A stretch of 64,000 nucleotides of DNA from an uncultured Gammaproteobacteria bacterium. Lineage in GTDB: Bacteria; Pseudomonadota; Gammaproteobacteria; Steroidobacterales; XN24. Of the stretch, positions 24,303 to 33,225 are shown piece by piece. The number at the start of each line of letters is the position of its first letter. Within the stretch, counting starts at the first letter, position 1. Below the pieces are notes generated by a model. The model worked only from the letters and a program-made list of their open reading frames with translations. It was not told the DNA's origin and did no database searches. The DNA lies in assembly GCA_937924335.1 (NCBI GenBank), contig CALDWW010000055.1, positions 1 through 64,000 on the forward strand, in the 5' to 3' direction. Both the position numbers and the translations under genes were made by a program.

Positions 24303-25280
24303 ATGAAAAATCCCGTCAGAGTTACGATCACTGGTGCCGCCGGCCAGATTGGCTATCAGCTCGCGTTTCGCATCGCGTCAGGGCAGATGCTGGGCAAAGA
24401 TCAACCTGTCATCCTGCAACTGTTGGAAATACCCCCGGCTCTCGGCGCCCTGCAGGGTGTCGAGATGGAACTCAGGGATTGCGCGTTCGACACGCTGCAC
24501 GACGTGATCAGCACGGACGACGCAGACGTCGCCTTCAAGGACACCGAATACGCGCTGCTGGTGGGCGCCAAGCCCCGCGGTCCTGGCATGGAACGCAAGG
24601 ATCTGCTGCTGGGCAATGCGAAAATCTTCTCCGCCCAGGGTCGCGCCCTCAATGAAAACGCCAGCCGCGACGTTCGTGTGCTGGTGGTCGGCAATCCGGC
24701 CAACACGAATGCCCTTATCGCGATGTCCAATGCCCCTGATCTGAAGCCAGGCAACTTCACTGCCATGACTCGTCTGGACCACAACCGCGCTATCAGCCAA
24801 CTTGCCGCCAAGACCGACAGCCAGATCGCGGAGATCCGGCGCATGACGATCTGGGGCAACCACTCGGCTACCCAGTATCCTGACGTCAGCCATGCACTGG
24901 TGGCCGGGCGCAAGGCTACGGACCGTGTGGACCATGCCTGGCTGGCCGATGAATTTATCCCGACCGTCCAGCAGCGTGGCGCGGCAATTATCAAGGCCCG
25001 CGGGGCGTCATCAGCCGCCTCCGCGGCTTCGGCAGCCATCGACCACATCCATGACTGGGTGATGGGGACGCCGGCAGACGACTGGGTCAGCATGGCGGTA
25101 CCCGCCGACGGCAGCTACGGTATCAGCGAGGGCGTCGTGTATTCGTTCCCTGTTCGCTGTAGCGGGGGCGGCTACGAGATTGTGCAGGGGCTCGATATCG
25201 ATGACTTCAGTCGCGAGCGCATGGACTCCACGGACACCGAGTTGCGTGAGGAAAGAGACGGCGTCTCCGACTTGCTCTGA
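24303..25280 (+). CDS. mdh: Malate dehydrogenase (NAD-dependent)
   Basis: Converts malate and oxaloacetate with NAD(H) in the TCA cycle. 325 residues, of the cytosolic/type-2 bacterial form. The N-terminus [19 protein letters not shown] is the nucleotide-binding loop. [16 protein letters not shown] contains the substrate-binding arginine loop, [10 protein letters not shown] follows, and [14 protein letters not shown] carries the catalytic His. Start supported by GAGGA upstream of ATG 24303. It is monocistronic with its own terminator just downstream. Confidence 0.97.
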   Translation: MKNPVRVTITGAAGQIGYQLAFRIASGQMLGKDQPVILQLLEIPPALGALQGVEMELRDCAFDTLHDVISTDDADVAFKDTEYALLVGAKPRGPGMERKDLLLGNAKIFSAQGRALNENASRDVRVLVVGNPANTNALIAMSNAPDLKPGNFTAMTRLDHNRAISQLAAKTDSQIAEIRRMTIWGNHSATQYPDVSHALVAGRKATDRVDHAWLADEFIPTVQQRGAAIIKARGASSAASAASAAIDHIHDWVMGTPADDWVSMAVPADGSYGISEGVVYSFPVRCSGGGYEIVQGLDIDDFSRERMDSTDTELREERDGVSDLL

Positions 25281-25304
25281 GTTCTTATGTGAAAAGACCA
25301 CTCT

Positions 25305-25335
25305 GGGCGCGTCTTTGACGCGCCCTTTTTATTTC
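25305..25335 (+). terminator. Rho-independent terminator after mdh
   Basis: GGGCGCG pairs with CGCGCCC around a seven-base loop, followed by TTTTTATTT. It starts 25 bases after the mdh stop and reads in the same direction. Confidence 0.92.
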
Positions 25336-25468
25336 AATAGCTTACGTGGGTTCGGCGCGACTCATCTGGGAACTTTTGGCGCACCACAGCATTCCTGCGG
25401 TATAGTCATTATTGCGCACTGCAACGGAAAAGACGGTTGCGGCCGGAACCGTCAGGAGGCAATAAACA

Positions 25469-28009
25469 GTGTTATCCGTATTCTGGGTACTTCTCTTCGT
25501 CGTCGGCGGACTGACCCTTGCATATAGGCGGGTCAGCCTGTCCGGTTCCACCGCCGCCGCAGGCGCCGCCCTTGTCGCATACAGCCTGATCGGCGACCCG
25601 CCGGGGCTGTGGGCCGTCATCCTGTGGGCCATATTCGGCCTGATGGTCGCGCTGAACTTCCGTGATTTTCGCCGCACCCGGATAACGCGCCCCCTGCTGG
25701 CCACCTACCGGCGCATGCTGCCTTCCATGTCATCTACCGAAAGAGAAGCCCTTGAGGCAGGCTCAGTCTGGTGGGAAGGCGAACTGTTCTCCGGCGCACC
25801 CGACTGGCGCAAGCTGAGCGCGGCGGTAGCGCCACGACTCACCGAGGAAGAGCAAGCATTCCTGGACGGTCCGGCCGAAGAGCTCTGCCAGATGATCGAC
25901 GAGTGGGAAGTCAGCCATGAGCTGGGGGACCTGCCGCCGAAAGCGTGGCAGTTCATGAAGGACAAGGGCTTCTTCGCCATGATTATTCCGAAGGCCTATG
26001 GAGGCCTGGAGTTTTCGGCCTATGCCCATTCCCAGGTACTGATCAAGGTGTCTGGACACAGCGGTACGGCCGGTTCCATCGTGGCCGTCCCCAACTCACT
26101 CGGGCCGGCGGAACTCCTGTTGCATTACGGGACGGAAGAGCAGAAAGACCACTATCTGCCTGGCTTGGCCAAAGGCACAGAAATCCCTTGTTTCGCCCTG
26201 ACGAGCCCGCGTGCCGGTTCTGACGCGGCATCGATACCTGATCAGGGCTACGTATGTAAGGGCGAGTTCAACGGCGAGGAAATCGTCGGCATCCGCCTGA
26301 CCTGGGACAAGCGCTACATCACGCTGGCTCCCGTGGCCACGGTCCTCGGCCTCGCGTTCCGGCTGTATGACCCCGAGGGACTGCTTGGCGATCCGGAAAA
26401 ATCAGACTACGGGATCACCGCCGCTCTCATCCCGACGGACACAGCGGGAGTGGAGATTGGTCGGCGACACCTTCCCCTGACGATCCCGTTCCAGAATGGC
26501 CCGACTTCCGGCAAGGACGTGTTCGTGCCGCTGGACTACATCATCGGCGGACCCAAGATGGCGGGGCAGGGCTGGCGCATGCTGGTGGAATGCCTGTCCG
26601 TCGGGCGCTGCATCTCGCTGCCTTCGAACGCCGTCGGCGGCGCGAAGGCCGGCCTGTTCGCAACTGGCGCCTACGCCCGGATCCGCAAGCAGTTCGGCAT
26701 GCCTATCGGGCACTTCGAAGGCATCCAGGAAGTCATGGCGCGGATGGCGGGCAATACCTACATCGGCGACGCCGCCCGATCCGTGACGATCGCCGCCGTC
26801 GATGCGGGCGAGAAGCCGTCGGTCCCCTCGGCGATCCTCAAGTATCACTGTACGGAGATCGCCAGATCCGTCGCCAATGACGCGATGGACGTACACGCCG
26901 GCAAGGGCGTGATGCTGGGTCCGAACAATTACCTCGGGATCGGCTGGGGCGCGGTACCGGTCATGATCACCGTCGAGGGCGCAAATATACTGACGCGCAG
27001 CCTGATCATCTTCGGCCAGGGTGCGGTCCGTTGCCATCCTTTCGTGCTGCGCGAGCTGCATGCCGCCAGGGACGAGGACCGGCAACGCGGGCTCGTGGAG
27101 TTCGACGATGCCCTGTTCGGGCACTTCGGCTATGCGATCAGTAACGCGGCCCGCTCGCTCGTCTCCGCGGCAACGCTGGCGCGTTACATGAGCGCCCCCG
27201 ACAGCGCGGACGGGACCCGTCGCTTCTACCAGCACATCGCCCGCTTCAGCGCCTCATTCGCCCTGGCGGCGGACGTGGCGATGCTGACCCTTGGCGGCGC
27301 GCTGAAGAAGAAGGAGATGCTCTCGTCTCGATTAGGTGACATCCTGAGCACGCTGTATCTCGCATCAACCGTGCTGAAGCATTACGAGAACCAGGGACGG
27401 CCTGCCAGCGATCTTCCGGTCGTTGAGTGGGCGTGTCGCAGCCTGCTGTACAAGGCCCAGGAGCAGCTCCACGGGTTCTTGCGCAACTTCCCCAACCGCC
27501 CGGTGGCCGCGGTGCTGCGCGCACTGATCTTCCCGCGCGGCAGGACCTACTATGCACCGGCGGATGGACTGTCGCGCCGGGTAGTGGAGTTGATGATCAC
27601 GCCGAGCGAGACTCGTGAGCGTGTCTGTGGCGGCATCTACCGCAGCGTCGAGCGCGGCAGCCCGCTGGGTGAGTTGGATGAGGTCATGCGCCTGGCGATC
27701 GACATCACGCCTCTCGAGAAGAAGATCCGACGCGGCATCAAGGAGGGTAAGATCAGCGCCCCGGATGCCCACGGCCAGATCGATCAGGCGGTGGCCGCAG
27801 CAGTGCTGACGGAAGAAGAAGGCCAGCGGCTGCGTGAAGCCGACGCGCGGATTATGAAGATCATCGACGTGGACGACTTCACCTCCGAGGAACTGGCGAG
27901 ACGGCCCGCACCCGGTACCGGTGGCCCCCGGCCGGCGACTACAAAGAAGCCCACCGAGGCCAAGGCTGCCAAGCCGCCAATGGAGAAAGATGTCGCAGTA
28001 GGCGGCTGA
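25469..28009 (+). CDS. fadE: Acyl-CoA dehydrogenase, FadE type
   Basis: First step of fatty-acid beta-oxidation: FAD-dependent dehydrogenation of acyl-CoA to enoyl-CoA. At 846 residues it matches the large gammaproteobacterial FadE. Two hydrophobic N-terminal segments (LSVFWVLLFVVGGLTLAY and WAVILWAIFGLMVAL) tether it to the membrane. The ACAD core begins near residue 120 (KDKGFFAMIIPKAYGGL), with CFALTSPRAGSDA as the FAD/substrate loop and RKQFGMPIGHFEGIQE in the C-terminal helical domain. A DUF1974-type extension follows. GTG 25469 has AGGAGG nine bases upstream, a strong site. The very C-terminus is Lys/Pro/Ala-rich and probably flexible. Confidence 0.95.
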   Translation: MLSVFWVLLFVVGGLTLAYRRVSLSGSTAAAGAALVAYSLIGDPPGLWAVILWAIFGLMVALNFRDFRRTRITRPLLATYRRMLPSMSSTEREALEAGSVWWEGELFSGAPDWRKLSAAVAPRLTEEEQAFLDGPAEELCQMIDEWEVSHELGDLPPKAWQFMKDKGFFAMIIPKAYGGLEFSAYAHSQVLIKVSGHSGTAGSIVAVPNSLGPAELLLHYGTEEQKDHYLPGLAKGTEIPCFALTSPRAGSDAASIPDQGYVCKGEFNGEEIVGIRLTWDKRYITLAPVATVLGLAFRLYDPEGLLGDPEKSDYGITAALIPTDTAGVEIGRRHLPLTIPFQNGPTSGKDVFVPLDYIIGGPKMAGQGWRMLVECLSVGRCISLPSNAVGGAKAGLFATGAYARIRKQFGMPIGHFEGIQEVMARMAGNTYIGDAARSVTIAAVDAGEKPSVPSAILKYHCTEIARSVANDAMDVHAGKGVMLGPNNYLGIGWGAVPVMITVEGANILTRSLIIFGQGAVRCHPFVLRELHAARDEDRQRGLVEFDDALFGHFGYAISNAARSLVSAATLARYMSAPDSADGTRRFYQHIARFSASFALAADVAMLTLGGALKKKEMLSSRLGDILSTLYLASTVLKHYENQGRPASDLPVVEWACRSLLYKAQEQLHGFLRNFPNRPVAAVLRALIFPRGRTYYAPADGLSRRVVELMITPSETRERVCGGIYRSVERGSPLGELDEVMRLAIDITPLEKKIRRGIKEGKISAPDAHGQIDQAVAAAVLTEEEGQRLREADARIMKIIDVDDFTSEELARRPAPGTGGPRPATTKKPTEAKAAKPPMEKDVAVGG

Positions 28010-28040
28010 AACTCCGGCGGTGACGTAGAATTCTGTCCGC

Positions 28041-29336
28041 ATGGGCAGCGGACAGATTATCTACGAGGTCACGCTCTCGCCGGATCCCTCGATCGCGGCC
28101 GCTTTCGATACGTGGCTCGAAGAACATGTCCGGGAGATGCTGACGCTCCCGGGCTTCCTCGGTGCCAGCATCCACCACGCGGCTGACCCGGCGAGCGATG
28201 GCCTCGAGAGTGTGGTCATGTACCGCCTCGAGAACCGCGACGCACTACAGGCTTATCTGCACCAGCACGCCGAGGCCATGCGATCAAGGGGTGTCGAGCG
28301 ATTCGGTGATCGTTTCCAGGCATCGCGGCGTGTCTATGACGCCGGGCAGGAATTCTCCGCCGCCCAATCATCCGACTCGAACTGCGCCAACTGCGACGCC
28401 TCCCTTCGTGGTCAATACTGCGCTTACTGCGGCCAGCGTGCCCGCGGCCGGATGATCTCGGTGTGGGAGCTCGTCAAGGAAGCCAGCGAGATACTTACCT
28501 CCCTCGATTCACGCCTGTGGCGTACCCTGGGACAGTTGGTGTTCCATCCCGGACGCCTCACCCGCGATTACCTGCTCGGCAAGCGAGCACGCTATATCCC
28601 CGCCCTGCGCCTCTTCCTGGGTCTGAGCCTGCTGTTCTTCTTCCTGTTTTCCCTTAATACCCGCTTCGAGGTGACCCCTGGCGGCGAAGGTGATGACGGG
28701 GATATCGGTATGCAGATTCAGGTCGGGGAGGAGCCGGAAAAGGCCGACGGGATCCCGGAAGCGCCGCCAGATTCAGAGGCGCCTCCTGACGAGACAGAGG
28801 CGACCGATGAGCCTGGCCAGTGCGCTGACTTCGGGGTGGACATTCCGGAAGAACTGGCCTGGACGAGGGCATGGCTGTCCGAAGAGCGCCTCAAGGCAAC
28901 CTGCGAGAAGATCATCGCCGATCACGGCGCCAGTTTCGGCCGGGCGCTGCTCGAGAACATCCCTCTGATGATGTTCGTCTTCCTGCCCTTCATGTCTTTC
29001 ATCATGAAAGCGCTCTATCCCCTGAGCCGCCGTTTCTATGTCGAGCACCTTCTCTTCCTGGTCCACTACCACTCGTTCTTTTACCTGCTGCTGGCCATCA
29101 ATATGGCCACAGGCTGGCTGTTCAACGGCGATCGTCTGACCGATACGCCGGTAGTCCTGCTCAATACGGTCAGCGCTGTCTACATTCCGTTGTACCTGTT
29201 CCGTGCCATGCGGGTCGTCTACACCCAGGGGCGGATGCTGACCGCCCTCAAGTACGTGACGCTCGGGCTGGCCTACTTCACCAGCCTGCTCCTGATGTTG
29301 TTGGCGACGGTCACCGTCACGGCTATTTCGCTGTGA
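28041..29336 (+). CDS. DUF4286-DUF3667 fusion membrane protein
   Basis: 431 residues with two parts. Residues 1-100 form a ferredoxin-like DUF4286 domain (IIYEVTLSPDPSIAAAFDTW, ASIHHAADPAS, then VERFGDRFQASRRVY). A zinc-ribbon follows (CANCDASLRGQYCAYCGQ: CxxC plus CxxC), then the DUF3667 membrane domain, with the conserved LVFHPGRLTRDYLLGKRARY and four or five helices. An acidic, Pro-rich loop (about 215-265) separates the first and later helices. The function is unknown; DUF3667 proteins are inner-membrane proteins with a cytosolic zinc ribbon. The two domains are usually encoded separately as far as I recall. The ATG at 28041 has only a weak ribosome site. Confidence 0.82.
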   Translation: MGSGQIIYEVTLSPDPSIAAAFDTWLEEHVREMLTLPGFLGASIHHAADPASDGLESVVMYRLENRDALQAYLHQHAEAMRSRGVERFGDRFQASRRVYDAGQEFSAAQSSDSNCANCDASLRGQYCAYCGQRARGRMISVWELVKEASEILTSLDSRLWRTLGQLVFHPGRLTRDYLLGKRARYIPALRLFLGLSLLFFFLFSLNTRFEVTPGGEGDDGDIGMQIQVGEEPEKADGIPEAPPDSEAPPDETEATDEPGQCADFGVDIPEELAWTRAWLSEERLKATCEKIIADHGASFGRALLENIPLMMFVFLPFMSFIMKALYPLSRRFYVEHLLFLVHYHSFFYLLLAINMATGWLFNGDRLTDTPVVLLNTVSAVYIPLYLFRAMRVVYTQGRMLTALKYVTLGLAYFTSLLLMLLATVTVTAISL

Positions 29337-29385
29337 AACGTCTCGTCATGCCGGTCCCCGGGCATACAGACGAGCACCTGGCGAC

Positions 29386-30555
29386 ATGACGGCGGGCACG
29401 GATCAGGAGCGCTGTATCGCGCATGTGGATATGGATGCGTTCTATGCGTCCGTGGAACAGAGAGACCGGCCAGAACTACGCGGGTTGCCGGTGCTCGTCG
29501 GTGGCAGCGGCGATCGCGGCGTCGTGGCCGCCGCAAGTTACGAGGCCCGGCGTTTCGGGATCCGATCCGCGATGCCGGCGACAGAAGCACGACGGCGATG
29601 CCCGGACGCCTTGTTCGTAAAACCCCGGATGAGTCACTACAAAGATGTCTCAACAGAGATATTCCGCGTCTTCGGCGAATTCACGCCGGACGTCGAAGGG
29701 CTGTCGCTGGACGAGGCCTTCCTGGATCTGACTGCCAGCCTCAGGCTGTTCGGGACCGCGAGCGACCTGGGTATCCGCATCAAGGAGAGGGTGAAGGAGG
29801 AGACCGGACTGACTGCCTCCGTCGGTATCGGGCCCAACAAGCTCGTGGCCAAGATCGCATCGGATCTGGACAAGCCCGACGGGCTTTGCATCCTCTTCGG
29901 CCCACAGATATCCGCTACGCTCGATCCGTTGTCAGCCAGTGTCATCGGCGGCATCGGACCGAGGACGGCGCAACGCCTGGATCGCCTCGGTATCCACACG
30001 GTGCTGGACCTGCGCAATGCGCCGGACCACCAGCTCGAGAGGGTCTTTGGACGATATGCCGCCCGTATGCGTCAGAAAGCCAGCGGCATCGACGATCGAC
30101 CCGTCTGCAGCCACCGTCCCGACCAGAGCATCAGCGCGGAAGAGACGTTCTCGACCGATATTGCCGAGCCCGCCGCGCTGCGACGCAAGCTGGCCGGCCT
30201 GGCGCAACGCGTCGCAGCGCGGGTCAGGGCCAAGGGCCTGCAGGCCTCGGTAGTAATCATCAAAGTCCGCAAGTCGGACTTCCAGACCTTCTCCAGGCAA
30301 CGGCGAGTGACCCCGGCTATCGGTGATGAAGCGACCGTCTACCGGGTCGCGGTCGATCTGCTGTCCGTCTGGCTAACGGACAATCCGGGCGCGAGACTCC
30401 GCTTGCTCGGTGTCGGGGTATCAGGCCTGAGCGACGCGGCCCAGCTGGGCCTGTTCAGTGAGTCGTCAGACCGGCTGGGGAGCACGCTGGACACTATCCG
30501 GGACCGCTTCGGACAAGCGGCGATGGGCACCGGCAGAAGCCGGGAAGGGGACTGA
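29386..30555 (+). CDS. dinB: DNA polymerase IV (Y-family translesion polymerase)
   Basis: Error-prone Y-family polymerase that extends past lesions and mismatches. 389 residues. Catalytic motifs are intact: HVDMDAFYASVEQRD (first metal Asp), SYEARRFGIRSAMP, and SLDEAFLDLT carrying the Asp-Glu pair. A helix-hairpin-helix region (IGGIGPRTAQRLDRLGIHTV) and a little-finger domain follow. The C-terminus LGLFSE (QLGLF) is the sliding-clamp-binding peptide. No LexA box is evident in the short upstream gap, so SOS control is unclear. Confidence 0.96.
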   Translation: MTAGTDQERCIAHVDMDAFYASVEQRDRPELRGLPVLVGGSGDRGVVAAASYEARRFGIRSAMPATEARRRCPDALFVKPRMSHYKDVSTEIFRVFGEFTPDVEGLSLDEAFLDLTASLRLFGTASDLGIRIKERVKEETGLTASVGIGPNKLVAKIASDLDKPDGLCILFGPQISATLDPLSASVIGGIGPRTAQRLDRLGIHTVLDLRNAPDHQLERVFGRYAARMRQKASGIDDRPVCSHRPDQSISAEETFSTDIAEPAALRRKLAGLAQRVAARVRAKGLQASVVIIKVRKSDFQTFSRQRRVTPAIGDEATVYRVAVDLLSVWLTDNPGARLRLLGVGVSGLSDAAQLGLFSESSDRLGSTLDTIRDRFGQAAMGTGRSREGD

Positions 30556-30647
30556 GGTATACAGGGGAGGACCCCCTGAGGCATCATTCCAGACCGTTTC
30601 CGCTCCGGTGATGTACCGGACCAAACCCCGAAAGCGCGACGAAAACG

Positions 30648-32378
30648 ATGTATACGAGCTTCTTCGGGCTGAACGAAAAGCCGTTCTCGATTACGCCGGA
30701 TCCCCGCTACCTGTTTCTCAGTGAGCGGCACGCGGAGGCTCTTGCTCACCTGCTATACGGTGTCACCGAGAGTGGCGGCTTCATCCAGTTGACCGGCGAG
30801 GTCGGCACCGGCAAGACCACGATCGTGCGCAGCCTGCTCGAGCAGCTACCCAAGGACACTGAGGTGGCGCTGGTCCTGAACCCGCGACTCACACCACACG
30901 AATTCCTGCTGGCCATCTGTGAAGAACTTCATATCCCGCTCACGATCGAAGAACGCAACAGCGCCAAGGCCATCGTCGATGGCCTCAACCGCCATCTGCT
31001 GGATGCTCATGCCAATGGCAGTCGAGTCGTTCTGATCGTGGACGAAGCCCAGAACCTGAGCCCCGACGTGCTCGAGCAGATCCGGCTCCTCACCAACCTG
31101 GAGACCGCGAAGCAGAAGCTGCTGCAGATCATCCTGATCGGACAGCCCGAACTACGCCAGCTGCTGTCCAGGACGGACCTTCGCCAGCTGGCACAGCGCA
31201 TCACCGGCCGCTACCACCTCGAGCCGCTTGATCCGGAGGAGACCCGGGCTTACATCCGGCACCGCCTGCGTGTGGCGGGTGGCGGGGGCGAGATATTCAA
31301 TCCCGGGGCGACCAGTGCGATCCATCATTCGGCTCGAGGCGTGCCGAGACTTATCAACGTGATCTGCGATCGCGCCCTGCTGGGCGCCTATTCCAGGGAA
31401 CAACCGCGGGTCTCTCGACTGACCGCCCTGCGTGCGGCCGACGAGGTTGCCGGGGGCGGTGAGCGGGTCAAGAGCAGCCGCAGGCTGGCGTGGGTGGCCG
31501 CTCTCGTCCTGCTGGTGGCCGCTAGCGGGATCTATGCCTGGCAAGCAAACCGCAGCGCCATTGAGCCGACCGCGAACGTGGCGGCCACCGACACGAAACA
31601 GGCGCCCCGGGTAGCACCGGCTGCGGCACCTGTAACGGCAGGTGCCGGCAACGACGGAGGCAGCGCGCTGGCGCAGACAGCGGCTGTTGTGGAACCGGGC
31701 CCGGCGGTTGCGGAACCGGACGTCGTAGAGATGGTGCCGCCGGAAACAGCCGCATCCCTGAGCGCTGTCCTTTCGCAGCGCGCGGCGCAGACGGGAACGG
31801 ACGCTGCGCTCGCAAGCCTGCTCCGCGTCTGGAAAGTGGACTACACGGCGGGCATGGGCCGTGCCTGCGGTGTCGCTGAGGAGAACGGCCTCCGCTGTCT
31901 GTATGAGCGGGGCACCTGGGGATACCTTCTCAACCTCGACCGGCCGGCCGTCCTCTCTCTGAGTACCCTCGAAGGCGCCCCCCACCAGGTCGTCCTCGCC
32001 GGGGTCACGCCGCAAGGCGACGCGTTGTTGAGATTCGGAGACGAGGAATACACGGCGAGCCTGGCGGAGATCATGCCATTGTGGCTGGGCGACTTTCTCC
32101 TGGTCTGGCGACCGGCTGTGGGCAACGGTCGCGTTCTGAGGCAGGGGTCAATCGGAGCGGACGTTGCCTGGCTTCGAGACTCGCTGGCGAAGACCCTCGA
32201 TATCGACATACCCGGCCAGCCCGCCAGCAACTACGACGGCGCGCTGAAGGCAGCCGTCCAGGGCTTTCAACGGCTGCACAGACTGCAGCCCGACGGCGTC
32301 GCCGGCGCGCGGACGCTGATCACCCTCAACTCAGCGCTCGACCTGCCTGACAGGCCGCGCCTGCGACCGGAGGGCTGA
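30648..32378 (+). CDS. gspA: ExeA/GspA-like ATPase with C-terminal peptidoglycan-binding domain
   Basis: 576-residue inner-membrane ATPase that, with GspB, helps insert the type II secretin through peptidoglycan. The N-terminus MYTSFFGLNEKPFSITPDPR is the ExeA hallmark. An AAA domain follows, with Walker A GEVGTGKTT and Walker B VVLIVDEAQNLS. A membrane helix (LAWVAALVLLVAASGIYAW) lies near residue 290, then an Ala/Pro-rich periplasmic linker, a cysteine-protease-like/C39-type beta region (about 385-480), and a PG_binding_1 domain (RQGSIGADVAWLRDSLA..GFQRLHRLQPDGVAG). It is followed five bases later by gspB. No other Gsp genes occur here, so the pair may serve an unlinked secretin. Confidence 0.93.
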   Translation: MYTSFFGLNEKPFSITPDPRYLFLSERHAEALAHLLYGVTESGGFIQLTGEVGTGKTTIVRSLLEQLPKDTEVALVLNPRLTPHEFLLAICEELHIPLTIEERNSAKAIVDGLNRHLLDAHANGSRVVLIVDEAQNLSPDVLEQIRLLTNLETAKQKLLQIILIGQPELRQLLSRTDLRQLAQRITGRYHLEPLDPEETRAYIRHRLRVAGGGGEIFNPGATSAIHHSARGVPRLINVICDRALLGAYSREQPRVSRLTALRAADEVAGGGERVKSSRRLAWVAALVLLVAASGIYAWQANRSAIEPTANVAATDTKQAPRVAPAAAPVTAGAGNDGGSALAQTAAVVEPGPAVAEPDVVEMVPPETAASLSAVLSQRAAQTGTDAALASLLRVWKVDYTAGMGRACGVAEENGLRCLYERGTWGYLLNLDRPAVLSLSTLEGAPHQVVLAGVTPQGDALLRFGDEEYTASLAEIMPLWLGDFLLVWRPAVGNGRVLRQGSIGADVAWLRDSLAKTLDIDIPGQPASNYDGALKAAVQGFQRLHRLQPDGVAGARTLITLNSALDLPDRPRLRPEG

Positions 32379-32382
32379 GCCG

Positions 32383-33213
32383 ATGTCCTTCATCCTGGAG
32401 GCGCTGAAGAAGTCCGAGAACGAGCGTCAACGGCAGGCCGGCCCGGGATTCGCCGCCTTACCGGAAACCCCGGGGCACAAACCGCGCGGTCGCTGGCCGC
32501 TGGTGGTCGCCGGGCTGCTGATCCTGAATCTTGTGGTCGTCGCCTACGTCCTGCTGCGTGACAAACCGCAGCCGGCCACCATGACCGGGGACACGGGCGG
32601 CGCGCGTCAAACAGGTATCGTCGAAAGTCCTGCGGCGCCTGCCGCGGTAGCGCAGGACAAGCAGTCCCCGGTTCCGACGCGGCCGACGGCAACCGCCGGG
32701 CAGGCCGTCGTCGAGCAGGAGCCCACGGACCGATCGACCCCTCCACAGGTACCTGCCCCGACCGCGGATGAGCGCCAGACCGCGCCAGCCAGCAGACAGG
32801 TGCGGCCGCTGTCGGGGGAGACGCAATCCTCGACGACGACGGAGGCGGCTGTACCAATCAGGGAGTCTTCGAGCCCAGACAGGCCGGTTCCTGCTGCGGA
32901 GGCCGCACCGCAACAGTCTGTTGAACACGCCCGGTCCGGCACAGACGGGCCAACCACCAGGGCCCCCGCGGGGACAAACGAAGGCCTGCCCACCGCTAAC
33001 GACCTGCGCCTGCAGGGCTTCCTGACCGGACCACCGCTACACCTGGACCTGCATGTCTACTACCCGGACAAGCAGAGACGCGTGGTGTTCATCAGCGGCA
33101 GCAAGTACCGGGAGGGTGACCGCGTCAGCGGAGGCGCGGTTGTCCGTGAGATCGTGCCAGAGGGCGTCATCATGGAAGATCGCGGCCGTCGATTCCTACT
33201 CGAGCCGAACTAG
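32383..33213 (+). CDS. gspB: GspB-like general secretion protein B
   Basis: 276 residues: MSFILEALKKSENERQRQ is the canonical cytoplasmic N-terminus of GspB/ExeB, followed by one membrane helix (WPLVVAGLLILNLVVVAYVLL), a long Pro/Ala/Thr-rich periplasmic linker and a C-terminal GspB domain (LPTANDLRLQGFLTGPPLHL..HVYYPDKQRRVVFISG). Forms a complex with the ExeA/GspA ATPase upstream to open peptidoglycan for secretin assembly. Co-transcribed with gspA (five bases apart). Confidence 0.93.
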   Translation: MSFILEALKKSENERQRQAGPGFAALPETPGHKPRGRWPLVVAGLLILNLVVVAYVLLRDKPQPATMTGDTGGARQTGIVESPAAPAAVAQDKQSPVPTRPTATAGQAVVEQEPTDRSTPPQVPAPTADERQTAPASRQVRPLSGETQSSTTTEAAVPIRESSSPDRPVPAAEAAPQQSVEHARSGTDGPTTRAPAGTNEGLPTANDLRLQGFLTGPPLHLDLHVYYPDKQRRVVFISGSKYREGDRVSGGAVVREIVPEGVIMEDRGRRFLLEPN

Positions 33214-33225
33214 CCGGGGGACTTC

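Noticed and set aside
26402-27235. Leftward frame of 277 codons
   Set aside because: Antisense to fadE; no conserved features.
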